A stretch of DNA of 64,000 bases, taken from Chryseobacterium kimseyorum (lineage in GTDB: Bacteria > Bacteroidota > Bacteroidia > Flavobacteriales > Weeksellaceae). Shown piece after piece: positions 43,088-51,966 of this stretch (positions within the stretch are counted from its first letter, which is position 1; each line of letters opens with the position of its first letter). A program made the position numbers and the translations under genes. The notes beneath the pieces are model-generated. The model was not told where the DNA came from, made no database searches, and was given only the letters and a program-made list of their open reading frames with translations. The stretch lies in the NCBI RefSeq assembly GCF_025971945.1, contig NZ_JAPDHW010000007.1, positions 124,001-188,000 on the forward strand, given 5' to 3'.

Positions 43088-43119
43088 TTGAAACTTGTAA
43101 TTCAAAAAAATTACCTTTG
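43088..43119 (+). promoter_or_regulatory. Promoter TTG-N21-TACCTTTG of yjdM
   Basis: A -33 TTG (43088-43090) and a -7 box (43112-43119) are spaced as in Bacteroidetes promoters, with 14 nt from the box to the ATG. Confidence 0.65.
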
Positions 43120-43133
43120 CAAAAAATAAAAAT

Positions 43134-43478
43134 ATGAGTGATGTAGTTATTTGCCCAAAGTGCAGTTCAGAATTTACCTATGAGCAGGATGATTTGATGG
43201 TGTGTTCTCAGTGTTTCTACGAATGGAATCCTAAAGAAACTGCTGCTGAAAATGATAATTCAGGAAAAATTCTAGACGCTAACGGAAACGAACTGCAAGA
43301 CGGAGATTCTGTAGTAGTTGTAAAAGATTTACCGGTAAAAGGCGCTCCGAAACCTGTAAAAGCGGGAACTAAAGTTAGAAACATCCGTTTAAGACCAGAC
43401 AGCGATCATAATATTGATTGTAAGATTGATGGTTTTGGTTCGATGGCTTTGAAATCAGAGTTTGTAAAGAAAGCGTAG
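43134..43478 (+). CDS. yjdM: Zinc-ribbon protein YjdM (PhnA family)
   Basis: The 114-residue protein has an N-terminal zinc ribbon with two CxxC pairs (CPKC near residue 8 and CSQC near residue 30) and the YjdM/PhnA domain ([17 protein letters not shown] ... [21 protein letters not shown]). Despite the old name PhnA it is not a phosphonate hydrolase by itself, and its exact role is uncertain. It is a single-gene unit with a strong promoter match. Confidence 0.93.
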   Translation: MSDVVICPKCSSEFTYEQDDLMVCSQCFYEWNPKETAAENDNSGKILDANGNELQDGDSVVVVKDLPVKGAPKPVKAGTKVRNIRLRPDSDHNIDCKIDGFGSMALKSEFVKKA

Positions 43479-43751
43479 CTGCTTCTGGCGATTGGCCTTT
43501 GGCATCTTGCTTACATACGCGATAGTCTAAGGCTAAGTGCCAATAAAAAAAGGAAAAGATTGGACAGTGTAAACTTCCGAGACTTCATTGCTGGAGAAAG
43601 CTAATTTCAGTCTATTGGGTGGAAGAGAATTGAACCAAAAGTTTCCTTATGTTGTTGCTGATTCAAATGTAATAATAATATTGAAAATCAGACAGATAAA
43701 AATAATTTATTTATCCACAAACTAACAGTAAGGGTGCTGACAATATGTTAA

Positions 43752-44687
43752 TTATTGGAATGATATTTTCAGAGATCCGCTGATCTTTTCTTTGGTATGA
43801 ATGATCAGTTTTTTATTTTTTGAATTCAATTTATTCCAGTAATGATTTCCTGCAAATCGGCTTTCTAAAACTTCCGCGTCGGCACCAATTTCTGAAATCT
43901 TAATCTGCTGCGGGTAATATGCAAAATTTGAAATTTCAAAATCTCTCATTTCAGATTCAGAAAAAATATTGACCTCGCCGAAAAGTTTGGCAACGTAAAC
44001 GTTGTATGGGTTTTGATATGTTTCTTCCGGAGGATCATTCTGTATCAATCTTCCGCTTTCCAAAATGACAATCTGGTCTAGCCACGGAATGATATCCTGT
44101 AATTCGTGAGTAGATATAATCAGAGAAATATTTTTTTCCTTTACGTATCTGAAAAGCTTTTCCCGAAGTTCAATTTTTCGTGCGTAATCGAGATGGCTGA
44201 AAGGTTCATCCAGCAAAAGTAATTTAGGTAAGACAGAGAGCGCTCTTGCAATGGCAACTCTTTGTTTTTGTCCGCCACTCAGGTTTTTCGGCAATACATT
44301 GGCGTATTCTACCAACCCTACAACTTCTAGAAGTTCATAGACTGTTTCTTTTTTCTTGGCTAAATTAATATTAGAGAGAAATTTCCCCACGTTGTCAGCT
44401 ACGGTTGCATAAGGCATCAGGTCAAAATTCTGCGCTACAAATTTCATTTCTGCTTCTCCGGGAACGAGATTTCCTTTTGGTCCCATCAGTTTTGTGCCTT
44501 CAAATATAATTTCGCCCTGGTCCCAATTGAGAAGACCGTAGATCAGGCTTAGCAATGTAGATTTTCCGCAGCCGCTTTCACCAGCCAATGCAATTATTTT
44601 TCCTTCATCCAGTTTGAGGTTGAAGTTCTGGAACAAAGGCTTTTCCTTTGTGTGTGAAAAATACAAATTGTTTATCTCTAGTAGCAT
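43752..44687 (-). CDS. ABC transporter ATP-binding protein
   Basis: The 311-residue protein has Walker A (GESGCGKSTLLSLIYG), the signature LSGGQKQRVAIARALSV, Walker B (LLLLDEPFSHLD) and the H-loop (IISTHE). Its C-terminal ~85 residues resemble a TOBE-like extension. This layout is like that of PotA/FbpC importer ATPases (iron, polyamine, molybdate). No permease or binding-protein gene is next to it, so its partners are unknown. Its -7 box (44692-44699) lies 4 nt from the ATG. Confidence 0.9.
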   Translation of the reverse strand: MLLEINNLYFSHTKEKPLFQNFNLKLDEGKIIALAGESGCGKSTLLSLIYGLLNWDQGEIIFEGTKLMGPKGNLVPGEAEMKFVAQNFDLMPYATVADNVGKFLSNINLAKKKETVYELLEVVGLVEYANVLPKNLSGGQKQRVAIARALSVLPKLLLLDEPFSHLDYARKIELREKLFRYVKEKNISLIISTHELQDIIPWLDQIVILESGRLIQNDPPEETYQNPYNVYVAKLFGEVNIFSESEMRDFEISNFAYYPQQIKISEIGADAEVLESRFAGNHYWNKLNSKNKKLIIHTKEKISGSLKISFQ

Positions 44688-44691
44688 AAGG

Positions 44692-44699
44692 CAAAAATA
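44692..44699 (-). promoter_or_regulatory. -7 box TATTTTTG, 4 nt before the start codon
   Basis: It is an exact TAnnTTTG match on the minus strand. With only 4 nt between the box and the ATG at 44687, a leaderless transcript is expected. Confidence 0.55.
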
Positions 44700-44761
44700 C
44701 GGTTTTTAGAAAACACTGGCATATTTTTAGTAATTTAGCAGTGACTTAAAATTTACTTATA

Positions 44762-45421
44762 ATGCAAAGAAAATTATTTTCCCTGGCTATTCCTGCGCTT
44801 TTTGCTGCCGTTGTAGCTGTTTCGTGTCAGAAAGAAAAACCGGTTGCGAGCGATGGTAATGAGGTGACGACTACAAAAGACGGAAACCAATACGTACTGG
44901 ATACTTTGAACAGTAGAGTGGAGTGGAAGGGATATAAAGTTTTTAAATCTGAAAACACCAGTCATTTCGGAAAGATTACTTTTGAAAGTGGTGATGTGAC
45001 TGTAAAAGAAGGGAAGCTGGAAAGCGGGAAATTTGTTGCAGACATGAATTCTTTAACGTCTGAAGATCTTAAAGATGACGCTGAAAAATTAAATAAATTG
45101 AATGGTCACCTAAAGAGCGGAGATTTCTTCGAAACTGAAAAATTTCCAACGGCTTCTTATGAAATTACGAAAGTGACTCCATCTGCAGAAGGTGATTATA
45201 ATACGCTTTTGGATGGTAATTTGACGATTAAAGGTATTTCAAAACCTGTTCAGTTTAAAGCAAATGTTTCAGTAAATGATGGTGTGGCAAGTATTGCAAC
45301 AGAGCCCAAAGATATTATGAGAGAAGAATTTGGCGTTAAATTTCAGAGTCCTGCTGAAAATGGTGTGATCAAAGATGAGGTGAGTCTTCAGATTAATGTG
45401 AAAGCATTAGAAAAGAAGTAA
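44762..45421 (+). CDS. YceI family lipoprotein
   Basis: The 219-residue lipoprotein (AVVAVSCQKE, Cys ~22) has the YceI lipocalin-like fold: YVLDTLNSRVEWKGYKVFKSENTSHFGKI, MNSLTSEDLKD, KLNGHLKSGDFFETEKFPTASYEITKV, and LTIKGISKPVQFKANV. YceI proteins bind isoprenoid or other hydrophobic ligands in the periplasm. A TAATTTAG near-match to the -7 box lies ~25 bp upstream. A small membrane protein gene follows 21 bp later. Confidence 0.93.
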   Translation: MQRKLFSLAIPALFAAVVAVSCQKEKPVASDGNEVTTTKDGNQYVLDTLNSRVEWKGYKVFKSENTSHFGKITFESGDVTVKEGKLESGKFVADMNSLTSEDLKDDAEKLNKLNGHLKSGDFFETEKFPTASYEITKVTPSAEGDYNTLLDGNLTIKGISKPVQFKANVSVNDGVASIATEPKDIMREEFGVKFQSPAENGVIKDEVSLQINVKALEKK

Positions 45422-45442
45422 TTGAGCTTATATTTAAATATA

Positions 45443-45709
45443 ATGAAAAGGGCGATTTTATTACTCAGTATATTTTGCTTCCTCTTTTTACTTGGGATGA
45501 TCGTGCTGTCTTATTTCGCTTATTCTAACAATATTATTCAGTTTGCAGTAGAACTTTTTACAATTCCTGTCATTTTATCCGTTGGTTTTGCATTTGTCTT
45601 TAGCTTAATCAATGTTCTTAAAAGAAAAAATGAATATCAGTTGATTTTAGTATTAAATAGTCTCACTCTGTTAATGATTGTCTTTGCAACCATTGCGGAT
45701 TACAACTAA
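45443..45709 (+). CDS. Small membrane protein downstream of YceI
   Basis: The 88-residue product has about three hydrophobic helices (ILLLSIFCFLFLLGMIVLSYF, ELFTIPVILSVGFAFVFSLI, LILVLNSLTLLMIVFATI). I use the ATG at 45443 because the longer frame starts only at a TTG beside the yceI stop. It probably shares the yceI transcript. No family is recognised. Confidence 0.6.
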   Translation: MKRAILLLSIFCFLFLLGMIVLSYFAYSNNIIQFAVELFTIPVILSVGFAFVFSLINVLKRKNEYQLILVLNSLTLLMIVFATIADYN

Positions 45710-45919
45710 ATAATTTTTGTGAAAAAAATATATACGTGATTCTAATGATTTTAGATATTCTTCTTCATCAATTTTCATATATGGCTATCTTCAATGATCA
45801 CTCATTCAATATACCACCTATCAGAAAAAAGCAAAGGTGATTTCTAAAAAAATATTACAATCTGTCTAAATGAGTGATTTTTTTATGATGAATTCAAAAC
45901 TTTTTTAATTGGAAAACCT

Positions 45920-45927
45920 TATTTTTG
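45920..45927 (+). promoter_or_regulatory. -7 box TATTTTTG of pheS
   Basis: It is an exact TAnnTTTG match, 28 nt before the ATG at 45956. An inverted repeat with a long spacer (atcactcatt at 45797 and aatgagtgat at 45869) lies upstream. Confidence 0.5.
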
Positions 45928-45955
45928 CAGATACATTTTTGAAAGGGTTAAAACA

Positions 45956-46966
45956 ATGACAGAAAAGATAGAAGAATTACTGATCGAAGTAAACGGCTTC
46001 AGCGCAACATCCAAAGATGAGATTGAGAACTTCAGAATCAAGTATAATGGTAAAAAAGGGGTTTTAAATGATTTCTATGAATCATTGAAGACGGTTCCTA
46101 ACGACCAGAAAAAAGATTTTGGACAGAAAATCAATTCTTTGAAGCAGGCTGTGGCTGCCAAGTTGGAAGATTTTAAAGCGTCTTCTGAATCTTCTGTAAT
46201 TCTTGAAAAGGAAGACCTTACAAGACCTGCTTTTCCTTTAGATTTAGGTTCCAGACATCCAATTAATTTGGTGAAGAACAGAATTATCGATATTTTTAAA
46301 TCTATCGGTTTTGCTGTTGCAGACGGACCTGAGATTGAAGACGACTGGCACAACTTTACAGCATTGAACTTACCGGAATATCACCCGGCGAGAGATATGC
46401 AGGATACTTTTTTCATCGAGCAGAATCCTGATATTTTGTTGAGAACACATACATCATCGGTTCAGATTCGTTATATGGAGGAAAATCAGCCACCAATCAG
46501 AATTTTATCTCCGGGAAGAGTGTTCAGAAACGAAGCCGTTTCTTCCCGTTCTCACTGTATTTTCCATCAGATTGAAGGTTTATATATTGATGAGAAGGTG
46601 AGTTTTGCAGATTTAAAGCAGACAATTCAGTTTTTTACCACAGAACTTTTCGGAAAGTCAAAAATCAGAATGAGACCTTCTTACTTTCCTTTTACCGAGC
46701 CAAGTGCAGAGATTGATGTGTATTGGGGATTAAACTCAGAGACCGATTACAGAATCACAAAAGGAACGGGATGGCTGGAAATTATGGGTTGTGGAATGGT
46801 AGATCCAGCAGTTTTGAAAAACGTGAATATTGATTCTGAAAAATATTCAGGTTATGCTTTCGGAATGGGAATTGAGAGAATTACAATGCTTCTTTATCAA
46901 ATGAGCGACATCAGGATGTTCTTCGAAAATGATATACGTACACTAGAACAATTTAAGTCATTATAA
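45956..46966 (+). CDS. pheS: Phenylalanyl-tRNA synthetase alpha subunit
   Basis: The 336-residue protein has an N-terminal coiled coil and the class II catalytic core. Motif 2 is in [28 protein letters not shown], with [16 protein letters not shown] and the motif 3 [22 protein letters not shown]. It charges tRNA-Phe with the beta subunit, which is encoded elsewhere (no pheT follows here). A terminator lies 25 bp after the stop. Confidence 0.96.
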   Translation: MTEKIEELLIEVNGFSATSKDEIENFRIKYNGKKGVLNDFYESLKTVPNDQKKDFGQKINSLKQAVAAKLEDFKASSESSVILEKEDLTRPAFPLDLGSRHPINLVKNRIIDIFKSIGFAVADGPEIEDDWHNFTALNLPEYHPARDMQDTFFIEQNPDILLRTHTSSVQIRYMEENQPPIRILSPGRVFRNEAVSSRSHCIFHQIEGLYIDEKVSFADLKQTIQFFTTELFGKSKIRMRPSYFPFTEPSAEIDVYWGLNSETDYRITKGTGWLEIMGCGMVDPAVLKNVNIDSEKYSGYAFGMGIERITMLLYQMSDIRMFFENDIRTLEQFKSL

Positions 46967-46990
46967 TCGATTTATAATTAAAATAAATTC

Positions 46991-47025
46991 AAATCCTGTA
47001 AATCTAATTTTTACAGGATTTTTTT
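46991..47025 (+). terminator. Terminator of pheS
   Basis: A 12-bp perfect stem (aaatcctgtaaa / tttacaggattt) with a 7-nt loop is followed by a T-run. Confidence 0.88.
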
Positions 47026-47054
47026 ATACATTTAGAAGATAATTTACACAAAGA

Positions 47055-48773
47055 ATGTCTAAGAAATCGCTGAGTTTTAAACTGAGGAAAATTGTTCTTT
47101 TCTCGCTCATCACTTGTATCTTACTGATACAGATTACCATTGCTGGATTTTTTTACAACGAATTTATCAACAGAAAAAATCTCACCTTTATTGAAAATCA
47201 GCTTAAAGAAGTTCACCTACTAGAGAATCTGACTGATGATTCGAGAAAAGAATTAATCACTGCACAGGATAATTTCCAAAAATATGTGATGAGTCAGGAT
47301 GAGGAATATCTCAAATCTTACTTCAACTCTGTCAATAAACTCACCAAAAATTTAGACAGTATTAATCAGTATAAATATCAAAATCCCAGACTGAAAAGTA
47401 TTTTTGCTTCTCATAAAAAAGAGGCTGGAGAAACCAAAAACCTGAAGTTGTTGGTAGATTCTACATATCAGTTTTCAACAAATTCAAATTTCATTGCGCG
47501 TGAGGAACTGCCAAAAGCCGTAAAGTATAACCTGAAATATGATTTTGATAAGTTTGAGGTTCAGACCAAGACATTTTCAGATACCATAAAGAAAAAAGGG
47601 CTGTTCGGCCGGTTGGGTGATGCTATTTCCGGCAAGGAGAATGTGCGTAAAGACAGTGTCGTCGTTACGGTAAAAGGCGGAAAGCCATTGGATGTTCCTA
47701 CAATTAAAGGCGAAGTTGACAGTATCGTTAATTCAATTAATAATCATTATTCTAAAGAAATTCAGAAAATTCAGCTGAGTGTAACCAAAAATAAAGATAA
47801 CAGCGGTAAATTTTACACAACCTTCAGTAATCTGTTGATTTACAGTAATCAGTTGATGAGTATTTATGAATTCGCTGTCAAAGATTCGAAGGCAGACTTA
47901 GAAAAAGAATATGCTGAACAAAATTCAGAAAGTAATAAAATACGAAGGTATTTGGTTTTGGGACTGATGTCTTTAATGTTTATTGTTTCTGTACTGATTA
48001 TGTACTTTACAAGAATAGCTTTTATATATGAAAGAAAACTGAATGCTGCCAATCAGCAGATCAGTGAAAACCTGAACTTTAAAAACAGAATCCTGGGAAT
48101 GCTGAGCCACGAGCTGAGATCGCCTTTAAAAATTATTGGAATTTTCATCAACAGAATCAATAAAAAGACGAGTGATGAAAGTATTAAAGAATATTTGAAA
48201 TCCATAAGTTTTACCAATAATACTTTGCTGATGCAGGCCAATCAGATTTTGGAGTATACTAAAAATCAGCATGTTGAAAATAAGTTAATTCCTGTGGTTT
48301 TTAATCTTAAAAATGAAATAGATTCAATTTTAACATCGATTGAACCATACATAGAAACGAGAAATAATAAGTTTGTCATTCAAGAAAATATAGATCCGAA
48401 TATTGTGGTTTTTTCTGATAACACCAAGATCAATCAGGTTTTCATGAATATTCTGGGTAATGCCAATAAATTTACAGAAAACGGACAAATCACTGTAGAC
48501 ACTTCTGCCGAAAGGAAGGATGAAAATACAGTTACCTTAACAACAAGAATCAGTGATACAGGTGCCGGAATTTCAAAATCCGATTTAGAAAAAATATTTG
48601 AACCGTATTATCAGGGAGTCTTGTCAAATGAAGTAGAAAATTTAGGAGCAGGATTAGGACTGAGTCTGTGTAAAGAAATTGTAGAACTATATGGTGGAAC
48701 TATTTCTGTAGACAGCGAAAAAAATGAAGGAACAACAGTTTCATTCGTTATTAATTTAAAATTAAATCAATGA
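47055..48773 (+). CDS. Membrane-bound sensor histidine kinase
   Basis: The 572-residue protein has TM1 near residues 12-33, a periplasmic sensing region of ~260 residues, and TM2 (VLGLMSLMFIVSVLIMYF). HisKA holds His352 in GMLSHELRSPLKII. HATPase_c has the N box (NILGNANKFTENG), G1 (DTGAGIS) and G2 (GAGLGLSLCKEIVELYGG). The first ~40 residues of the sensor region contain charged, helical-looking sequence. It overlaps the response regulator gene by 4 nt, so the pair is co-translated. Confidence 0.92.
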   Translation: MSKKSLSFKLRKIVLFSLITCILLIQITIAGFFYNEFINRKNLTFIENQLKEVHLLENLTDDSRKELITAQDNFQKYVMSQDEEYLKSYFNSVNKLTKNLDSINQYKYQNPRLKSIFASHKKEAGETKNLKLLVDSTYQFSTNSNFIAREELPKAVKYNLKYDFDKFEVQTKTFSDTIKKKGLFGRLGDAISGKENVRKDSVVVTVKGGKPLDVPTIKGEVDSIVNSINNHYSKEIQKIQLSVTKNKDNSGKFYTTFSNLLIYSNQLMSIYEFAVKDSKADLEKEYAEQNSESNKIRRYLVLGLMSLMFIVSVLIMYFTRIAFIYERKLNAANQQISENLNFKNRILGMLSHELRSPLKIIGIFINRINKKTSDESIKEYLKSISFTNNTLLMQANQILEYTKNQHVENKLIPVVFNLKNEIDSILTSIEPYIETRNNKFVIQENIDPNIVVFSDNTKINQVFMNILGNANKFTENGQITVDTSAERKDENTVTLTTRISDTGAGISKSDLEKIFEPYYQGVLSNEVENLGAGLGLSLCKEIVELYGGTISVDSEKNEGTTVSFVINLKLNQ

Positions 48774-49414
48774 GTTTATCAGATGAAAAGTCTTTAACGT
48801 TTTTGCTTGCAGACGATCACAGCCTAATCAGGCAGGGACTTTTGTTTGTGATTGAAGATATTTCAACAGACAGCAATATTTTTCAGGCGTCTACTTTGCA
48901 GCAGGTTTTAGAGGTCGTCAAAACGAAGGAGATTGATATTGCGATCATCGATGCTCATTTTCCTGACGGTAACAGTCTTTCGATTTTACCTGAGATCAGA
49001 AGTTTAAAACCTGAAATTAAGATTTTGATTTTTACAGGAATTGACGAAACTACACAGGCTTTAAAATATATTAATGCAGGCGCTAACGGTTTCCTCAGCA
49101 AGATGAGTGAGGAAGATGAAATAGAAAATGCATTGAAAAATATGATGCAGTTCGGCGAATATCTTTCTCCGGTTACGCAACGTTTATTATTGAGTTCTCT
49201 GAGAAATCCAAATATGGCAAATCCTATATCGCGGCTGACGGAAAGGGAACTTCAGATCGCAAAATTGTACACTGAGGGCTTTGGTAATCTGGAAATTGCC
49301 AATCAACTGGATGTAAAACAGAATACCATCAGCACAGTTAAAAAAAGAATTTTTGAAAAGCTTGAAATTGATAATATTGTTGAACTCATTCAGTTAATGA
49401 ATGCCAATAAATAG
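48770..49414 (+). CDS. NarL/FixJ-type response regulator
   Basis: The 214-residue protein has an N-terminal receiver domain (LLADDHSLIRQG, phospho-acceptor Asp61 in IDAHFPDG, and a FTGIDE segment near the Thr/Lys switch). Its C-terminal LuxR-type HTH is ISRLTERELQIAKLYTEGFGNLEIANQLDVKQNTISTVKKRIFEKL. It is the partner of the upstream kinase. Its targets are unknown. The genes after it are a candidate RNA region and a divergent surface protein gene. Confidence 0.94.
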   Translation: MSLSDEKSLTFLLADDHSLIRQGLLFVIEDISTDSNIFQASTLQQVLEVVKTKEIDIAIIDAHFPDGNSLSILPEIRSLKPEIKILIFTGIDETTQALKYINAGANGFLSKMSEEDEIENALKNMMQFGEYLSPVTQRLLLSSLRNPNMANPISRLTERELQIAKLYTEGFGNLEIANQLDVKQNTISTVKKRIFEKLEIDNIVELIQLMNANK

Positions 49415-49465
49415 CATTACTGAATCCTAAATATCATCATCTCAATTTTACAGAATAATAACAAA

Positions 49466-49491
49466 CAGAATCATCGCCGGTTCTGTTTTTT
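49466..49491 (+). terminator. Terminator of the two-component operon
   Basis: A 7-bp stem (cagaatc / ggttctg, one wobble) with a 6-nt loop is followed by a T-run. Confidence 0.75.
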
Positions 49492-49562
49492 GTAGATAAA
49501 TATCTACAGACTGAGCGATATATATCTAAGCTGTTTATGCTAAATGTATTTCTATATGTTGG

Positions 49563-49570
49563 TATTTTTG
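49563..49570 (+). promoter_or_regulatory. -7 box TATTTTTG ahead of the repeat array
   Basis: It is an exact TAnnTTTG match; no gene follows within 400 bp on this strand. It could start the candidate RNA. No TTG stands at the -33 distance. Confidence 0.4.
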
Positions 49571-49665
49571 TATCAAGATAATAGATTATTTAATCATATC
49601 TGAAAAATAATGTGAGGTTTGGTTCAAAAAGCACAAATGATGAAATTTCAAACGTCATATTAAAA

Positions 49666-49909
49666 CACAAATGATGAAAACAAAGTGTCAAAATACTGAG
49701 CCGAAAGGCTCGGTATAAGATACTAAAAAATGAAACACAAATTCATGTTGGCTTAAAAGCCACAAATGATGATTTTTTATATAACCAAGCACCAATGATG
49801 AAAAATTCGAGTGTCGGAAGCAGAGCCGAAAGGCTCTGCGAAAGATACTTGAAAACAGAAACACAAATTTTAAAGATTCTAAAAACACAAATGATGAATC
49901 CTTTAGTAT
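49666..49909 (+). repeat. Two-unit ~124-bp repeat with GAAA hairpins
   Basis: Unit 1 (49666-49789) and unit 2 (49790-49909) share, in order, the ATGATGAAAA start, a GTGTC word, the GAGCCGAAAGGCTC hairpin, AAGATACT, GAAACACAAATT and a final cacaaatgatga. Confidence 0.7.
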
Positions 49910-49946
49910 AATTACAAACTCAGAGTTTGTTACCGATACAAGGAAA

Positions 49947-49983
49947 GGCCAAAGCAAGAATATTGTTTTGGCCTACTTTTTTT
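49947..49983 (+). terminator. + strand terminator ending the repeat region
   Basis: A 7-bp stem (ggccaaa / tttggcc) with a ~13-nt loop is followed by tacttttttt. No annotated + strand gene ends here, which suggests an unannotated transcript. Confidence 0.65.
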
Positions 49984-50006
49984 ACAGCAATCTTGAATAT
50001 TAACCG

Positions 50007-51767
50007 TTACTCATTACAATCCCTGGTTATGCATCGCCCGGTAGAATTGCTGTACAATTTAACGCATGAAGCACTGATATCATAGATGATCATTCCATCT
50101 TTAGGATCAGTGATTAAAGCTGAATTCTGAATTCTTGTAATGACGAATCCTTTCTGATTAGATTCCAAAGCAACGAATCCGTTGGGAATATTTTCCGGCC
50201 ATTGAGGCAACTTAATCTTTTGGGTAGAAATCCCCAGTTTCGTAGGGGTACCAATTCCTGTAGTCTGAGGTTTGGTACAGTGTTTAAAGATGGTTAAAAT
50301 AATATTGGCTACATTACTTTGTAGACCTGCTGTATCAAAAATAGTATAGCCTGTCACCGGAACACTTCCTATAAAACCTGTTTGAGGAGTAAAGGTAAGC
50401 AGTCCCGAATTGTTTAAACTCCAGGTTCCTGTTCCTGTTACCGTAAATCCTTTCACATTACCACCCACTACAACAATTGATGTGGCATTAGGCGGAGGTA
50501 AAAGATTAATGGAAGATGCTACTACCGATCCCGCGTTAGGATCGACGTCATTGGATGTGAGATTTATAGTTATGGGTTTGTTTTTTTCTCCACCCTGAAT
50601 GTCATTATTCGCAGTAGGCGGTTGATTGATACCGAAATTTTGATTCTGAATGGCAACATCATTCAAGGTGACATTGATCTGGTTATCGGTATTGTTGTCA
50701 GTGGCTCCCACAATGGTAAATCCTGCAGGTGTCTGCAGTTCTATCCTGTAATTTCCCGGAAAAACACTGGAAAAAATAAATACCCCGTTGGCCGCTGTGG
50801 TAACTGTATTCACCAAAACATTCGATGCGTTGTAAAGTCTAACCGTCGCTCCCGCATATCCATTTCCATCCGGAGTTCCTGCGTTATTGTCATTAAAAAC
50901 AGTTCCGGAAATAGACTGCATAACTCCCATTGATGCTTTGTTGTAAGCTGTAAAAGCAATATCACTTACTCCAGAAAACTTCTGGATAAAGTATCTTACT
51001 GAGGTGGCATTAGAAACGGTGATTCCGAAATCACTCCAGTCAAAAGCCATCATTCTCAAAGGTCTGGTTCCGTATAATCCTGCCTGATAGGTTGGAGTAG
51101 GGTTGGCAGGACTGTAAAATTTGAACGCACCGTTCGCCATAGCAGGAATCGAGGTTGAGAAATTAATATTAACTGCATTACCAACAAGAGTATTAGCCAT
51201 ATTGGTAAAGCTGTAATTGTCATTGGCATCACTTACCTGACCAACCTGTGTAAAAATAATATCGGGAACACTGTCACCAATTGATGCAGGGTTAATGTCA
51301 GAAATCTGATACTGAATTTGGGTAGAAGAAGGAAAATTAAATATGGCAGTGCCTATATCTAAACCCTGTGCTCCATCCGTAATGTAGGATAAGAGATTAT
51401 TGTTGACAGGTACAGGGCTCACGTTTCCGTCACCACCACCATAGCTGCTGGCTACACCAATATAGGTGCTGCTACTCGGACTTGGCGAAGAAGTTGCCGG
51501 AAAAGCCTGAAATACCTGAGGAGAAAATCCGACAGTGTTGGCTGTCAGTTTGCCGTCATTTACTCCCGTGGAATAGTTGGTCCCATTCCATGAGAATGCT
51601 AAAAGATTATGGCTTGTATTGGGAGCTACCGAGTTGTTGGTCTGGGAATCCCAAAAGTTATTATAATCTGTATAAATTCTGGTAATGCCCTGTCCGAAAA
51701 TAAGTTCTGAACAACAGAATAAGAAGACAATAAGAAAGTCTCTTATGGATTTTTTTTTAATCATCAT
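50007..51767 (-). CDS. Secreted surface protein with SdrD B-like and cadherin/Big-like domains
   Basis: The 586-residue protein has a signal peptide (VFLFCCSELIFGQG). After ~260 residues of unknown sequence, an SdrD B-like domain appears (ISGTVFNDNNAGTPDGNGYAG ... VFIFSSVFPGNYRIEL). A cadherin-like domain (PPTANNDIQGGEKNKPITIN ... FTPQTGFIGSVPVTGYTIFD) follows. The C-terminal ~85 residues (GFVALESNQKGFVITRIQN, DPKDGMIIYDISASCVKLY) match a tail seen on many Chryseobacterium surface proteins. I see no clear type IX sorting domain. It has a -7 box (51811-51818). The start is ATGATGATT preceded by acaa. Confidence 0.75.
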   Translation of the reverse strand: MMIKKKSIRDFLIVFLFCCSELIFGQGITRIYTDYNNFWDSQTNNSVAPNTSHNLLAFSWNGTNYSTGVNDGKLTANTVGFSPQVFQAFPATSSPSPSSSTYIGVASSYGGGDGNVSPVPVNNNLLSYITDGAQGLDIGTAIFNFPSSTQIQYQISDINPASIGDSVPDIIFTQVGQVSDANDNYSFTNMANTLVGNAVNINFSTSIPAMANGAFKFYSPANPTPTYQAGLYGTRPLRMMAFDWSDFGITVSNATSVRYFIQKFSGVSDIAFTAYNKASMGVMQSISGTVFNDNNAGTPDGNGYAGATVRLYNASNVLVNTVTTAANGVFIFSSVFPGNYRIELQTPAGFTIVGATDNNTDNQINVTLNDVAIQNQNFGINQPPTANNDIQGGEKNKPITINLTSNDVDPNAGSVVASSINLLPPPNATSIVVVGGNVKGFTVTGTGTWSLNNSGLLTFTPQTGFIGSVPVTGYTIFDTAGLQSNVANIILTIFKHCTKPQTTGIGTPTKLGISTQKIKLPQWPENIPNGFVALESNQKGFVITRIQNSALITDPKDGMIIYDISASCVKLYSNSTGRCITRDCNE

Positions 51768-51810
51768 TTGTTTTTTTATGGTTTTGATTTATTTAAATCA
51801 AATCATAATG

Positions 51811-51818
51811 CAAATATA
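51811..51818 (-). promoter_or_regulatory. -7 box TATATTTG of the surface protein gene
   Basis: It is an exact TAnnTTTG match on the minus strand, ~43 nt before the start. Confidence 0.5.
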
Positions 51819-51931
51819 TCAAAATGTATAGATAGGGATAAGGACAGAAATGTTAAATTTTTAATTGCTCAAAAAAAACATAAGTAATTAAATAACTTTT
51901 GCAGGGATCGTCTAAGTTTGTGGTAAAAAAA

Positions 51932-51954
51932 ATGCCGGTCAGAATTGCCGGCAC
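51932..51954 (-). terminator. Terminator of the DUF3108 gene
   Basis: A 7-bp GC-rich stem (atgccgg / ccggcac) with a 9-nt loop is followed by a T-run on the minus strand. Confidence 0.85.
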
Positions 51955-51966
51955 TAAATTTATTTT

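Larger units (their letters stand above)
49577..49983 (+). ncRNA. Candidate ~400-nt RNA with repeated CACAAATGATGA motifs
   Basis: The region between a -7 box and a terminator holds five near-exact motifs (49632, 49666, 49761, 49790, 49886) and two weaker ones (49736, 49862). Two GAGCC-GAAA-GGCTC hairpins at ~49699 and ~49823 and two ~124-bp units (49666-49789 and 49790-49909) are visible. Some motifs open very short ORFs (e.g. MMKTKCQNTEPKGSV). It may be an RNA, a set of tiny peptide genes, or decayed repeat DNA. Confidence 0.35.
49415..50006. other. 592-bp gap with a repeat array and candidate transcript
   Basis: After the terminator of the two-component genes (49466-49485), a -7 box (49563-49570), an array of CACAAATGATGA-like motifs, two GAAA-capped hairpins and a + strand terminator (49947-49983) follow. 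No long ORF is supported. Details are in the ncRNA entry and the findings. Confidence 0.6.

Noticed and set aside
43479-43560. ggcgattggcctttggc sequence after yjdM, similar to reverse-strand sequence near 56880-56905
   Set aside because: The match is short and imperfect. It could be a dispersed repeat, but two weak copies are not enough to support one.
49801-49909. A 36-codon ORF starting ATGATGAAAAATTC in the repeat array
   Set aside because: It reads through a hairpin and the next motif, so it looks like an open frame in repeat DNA. I keep it only as part of the array finding.
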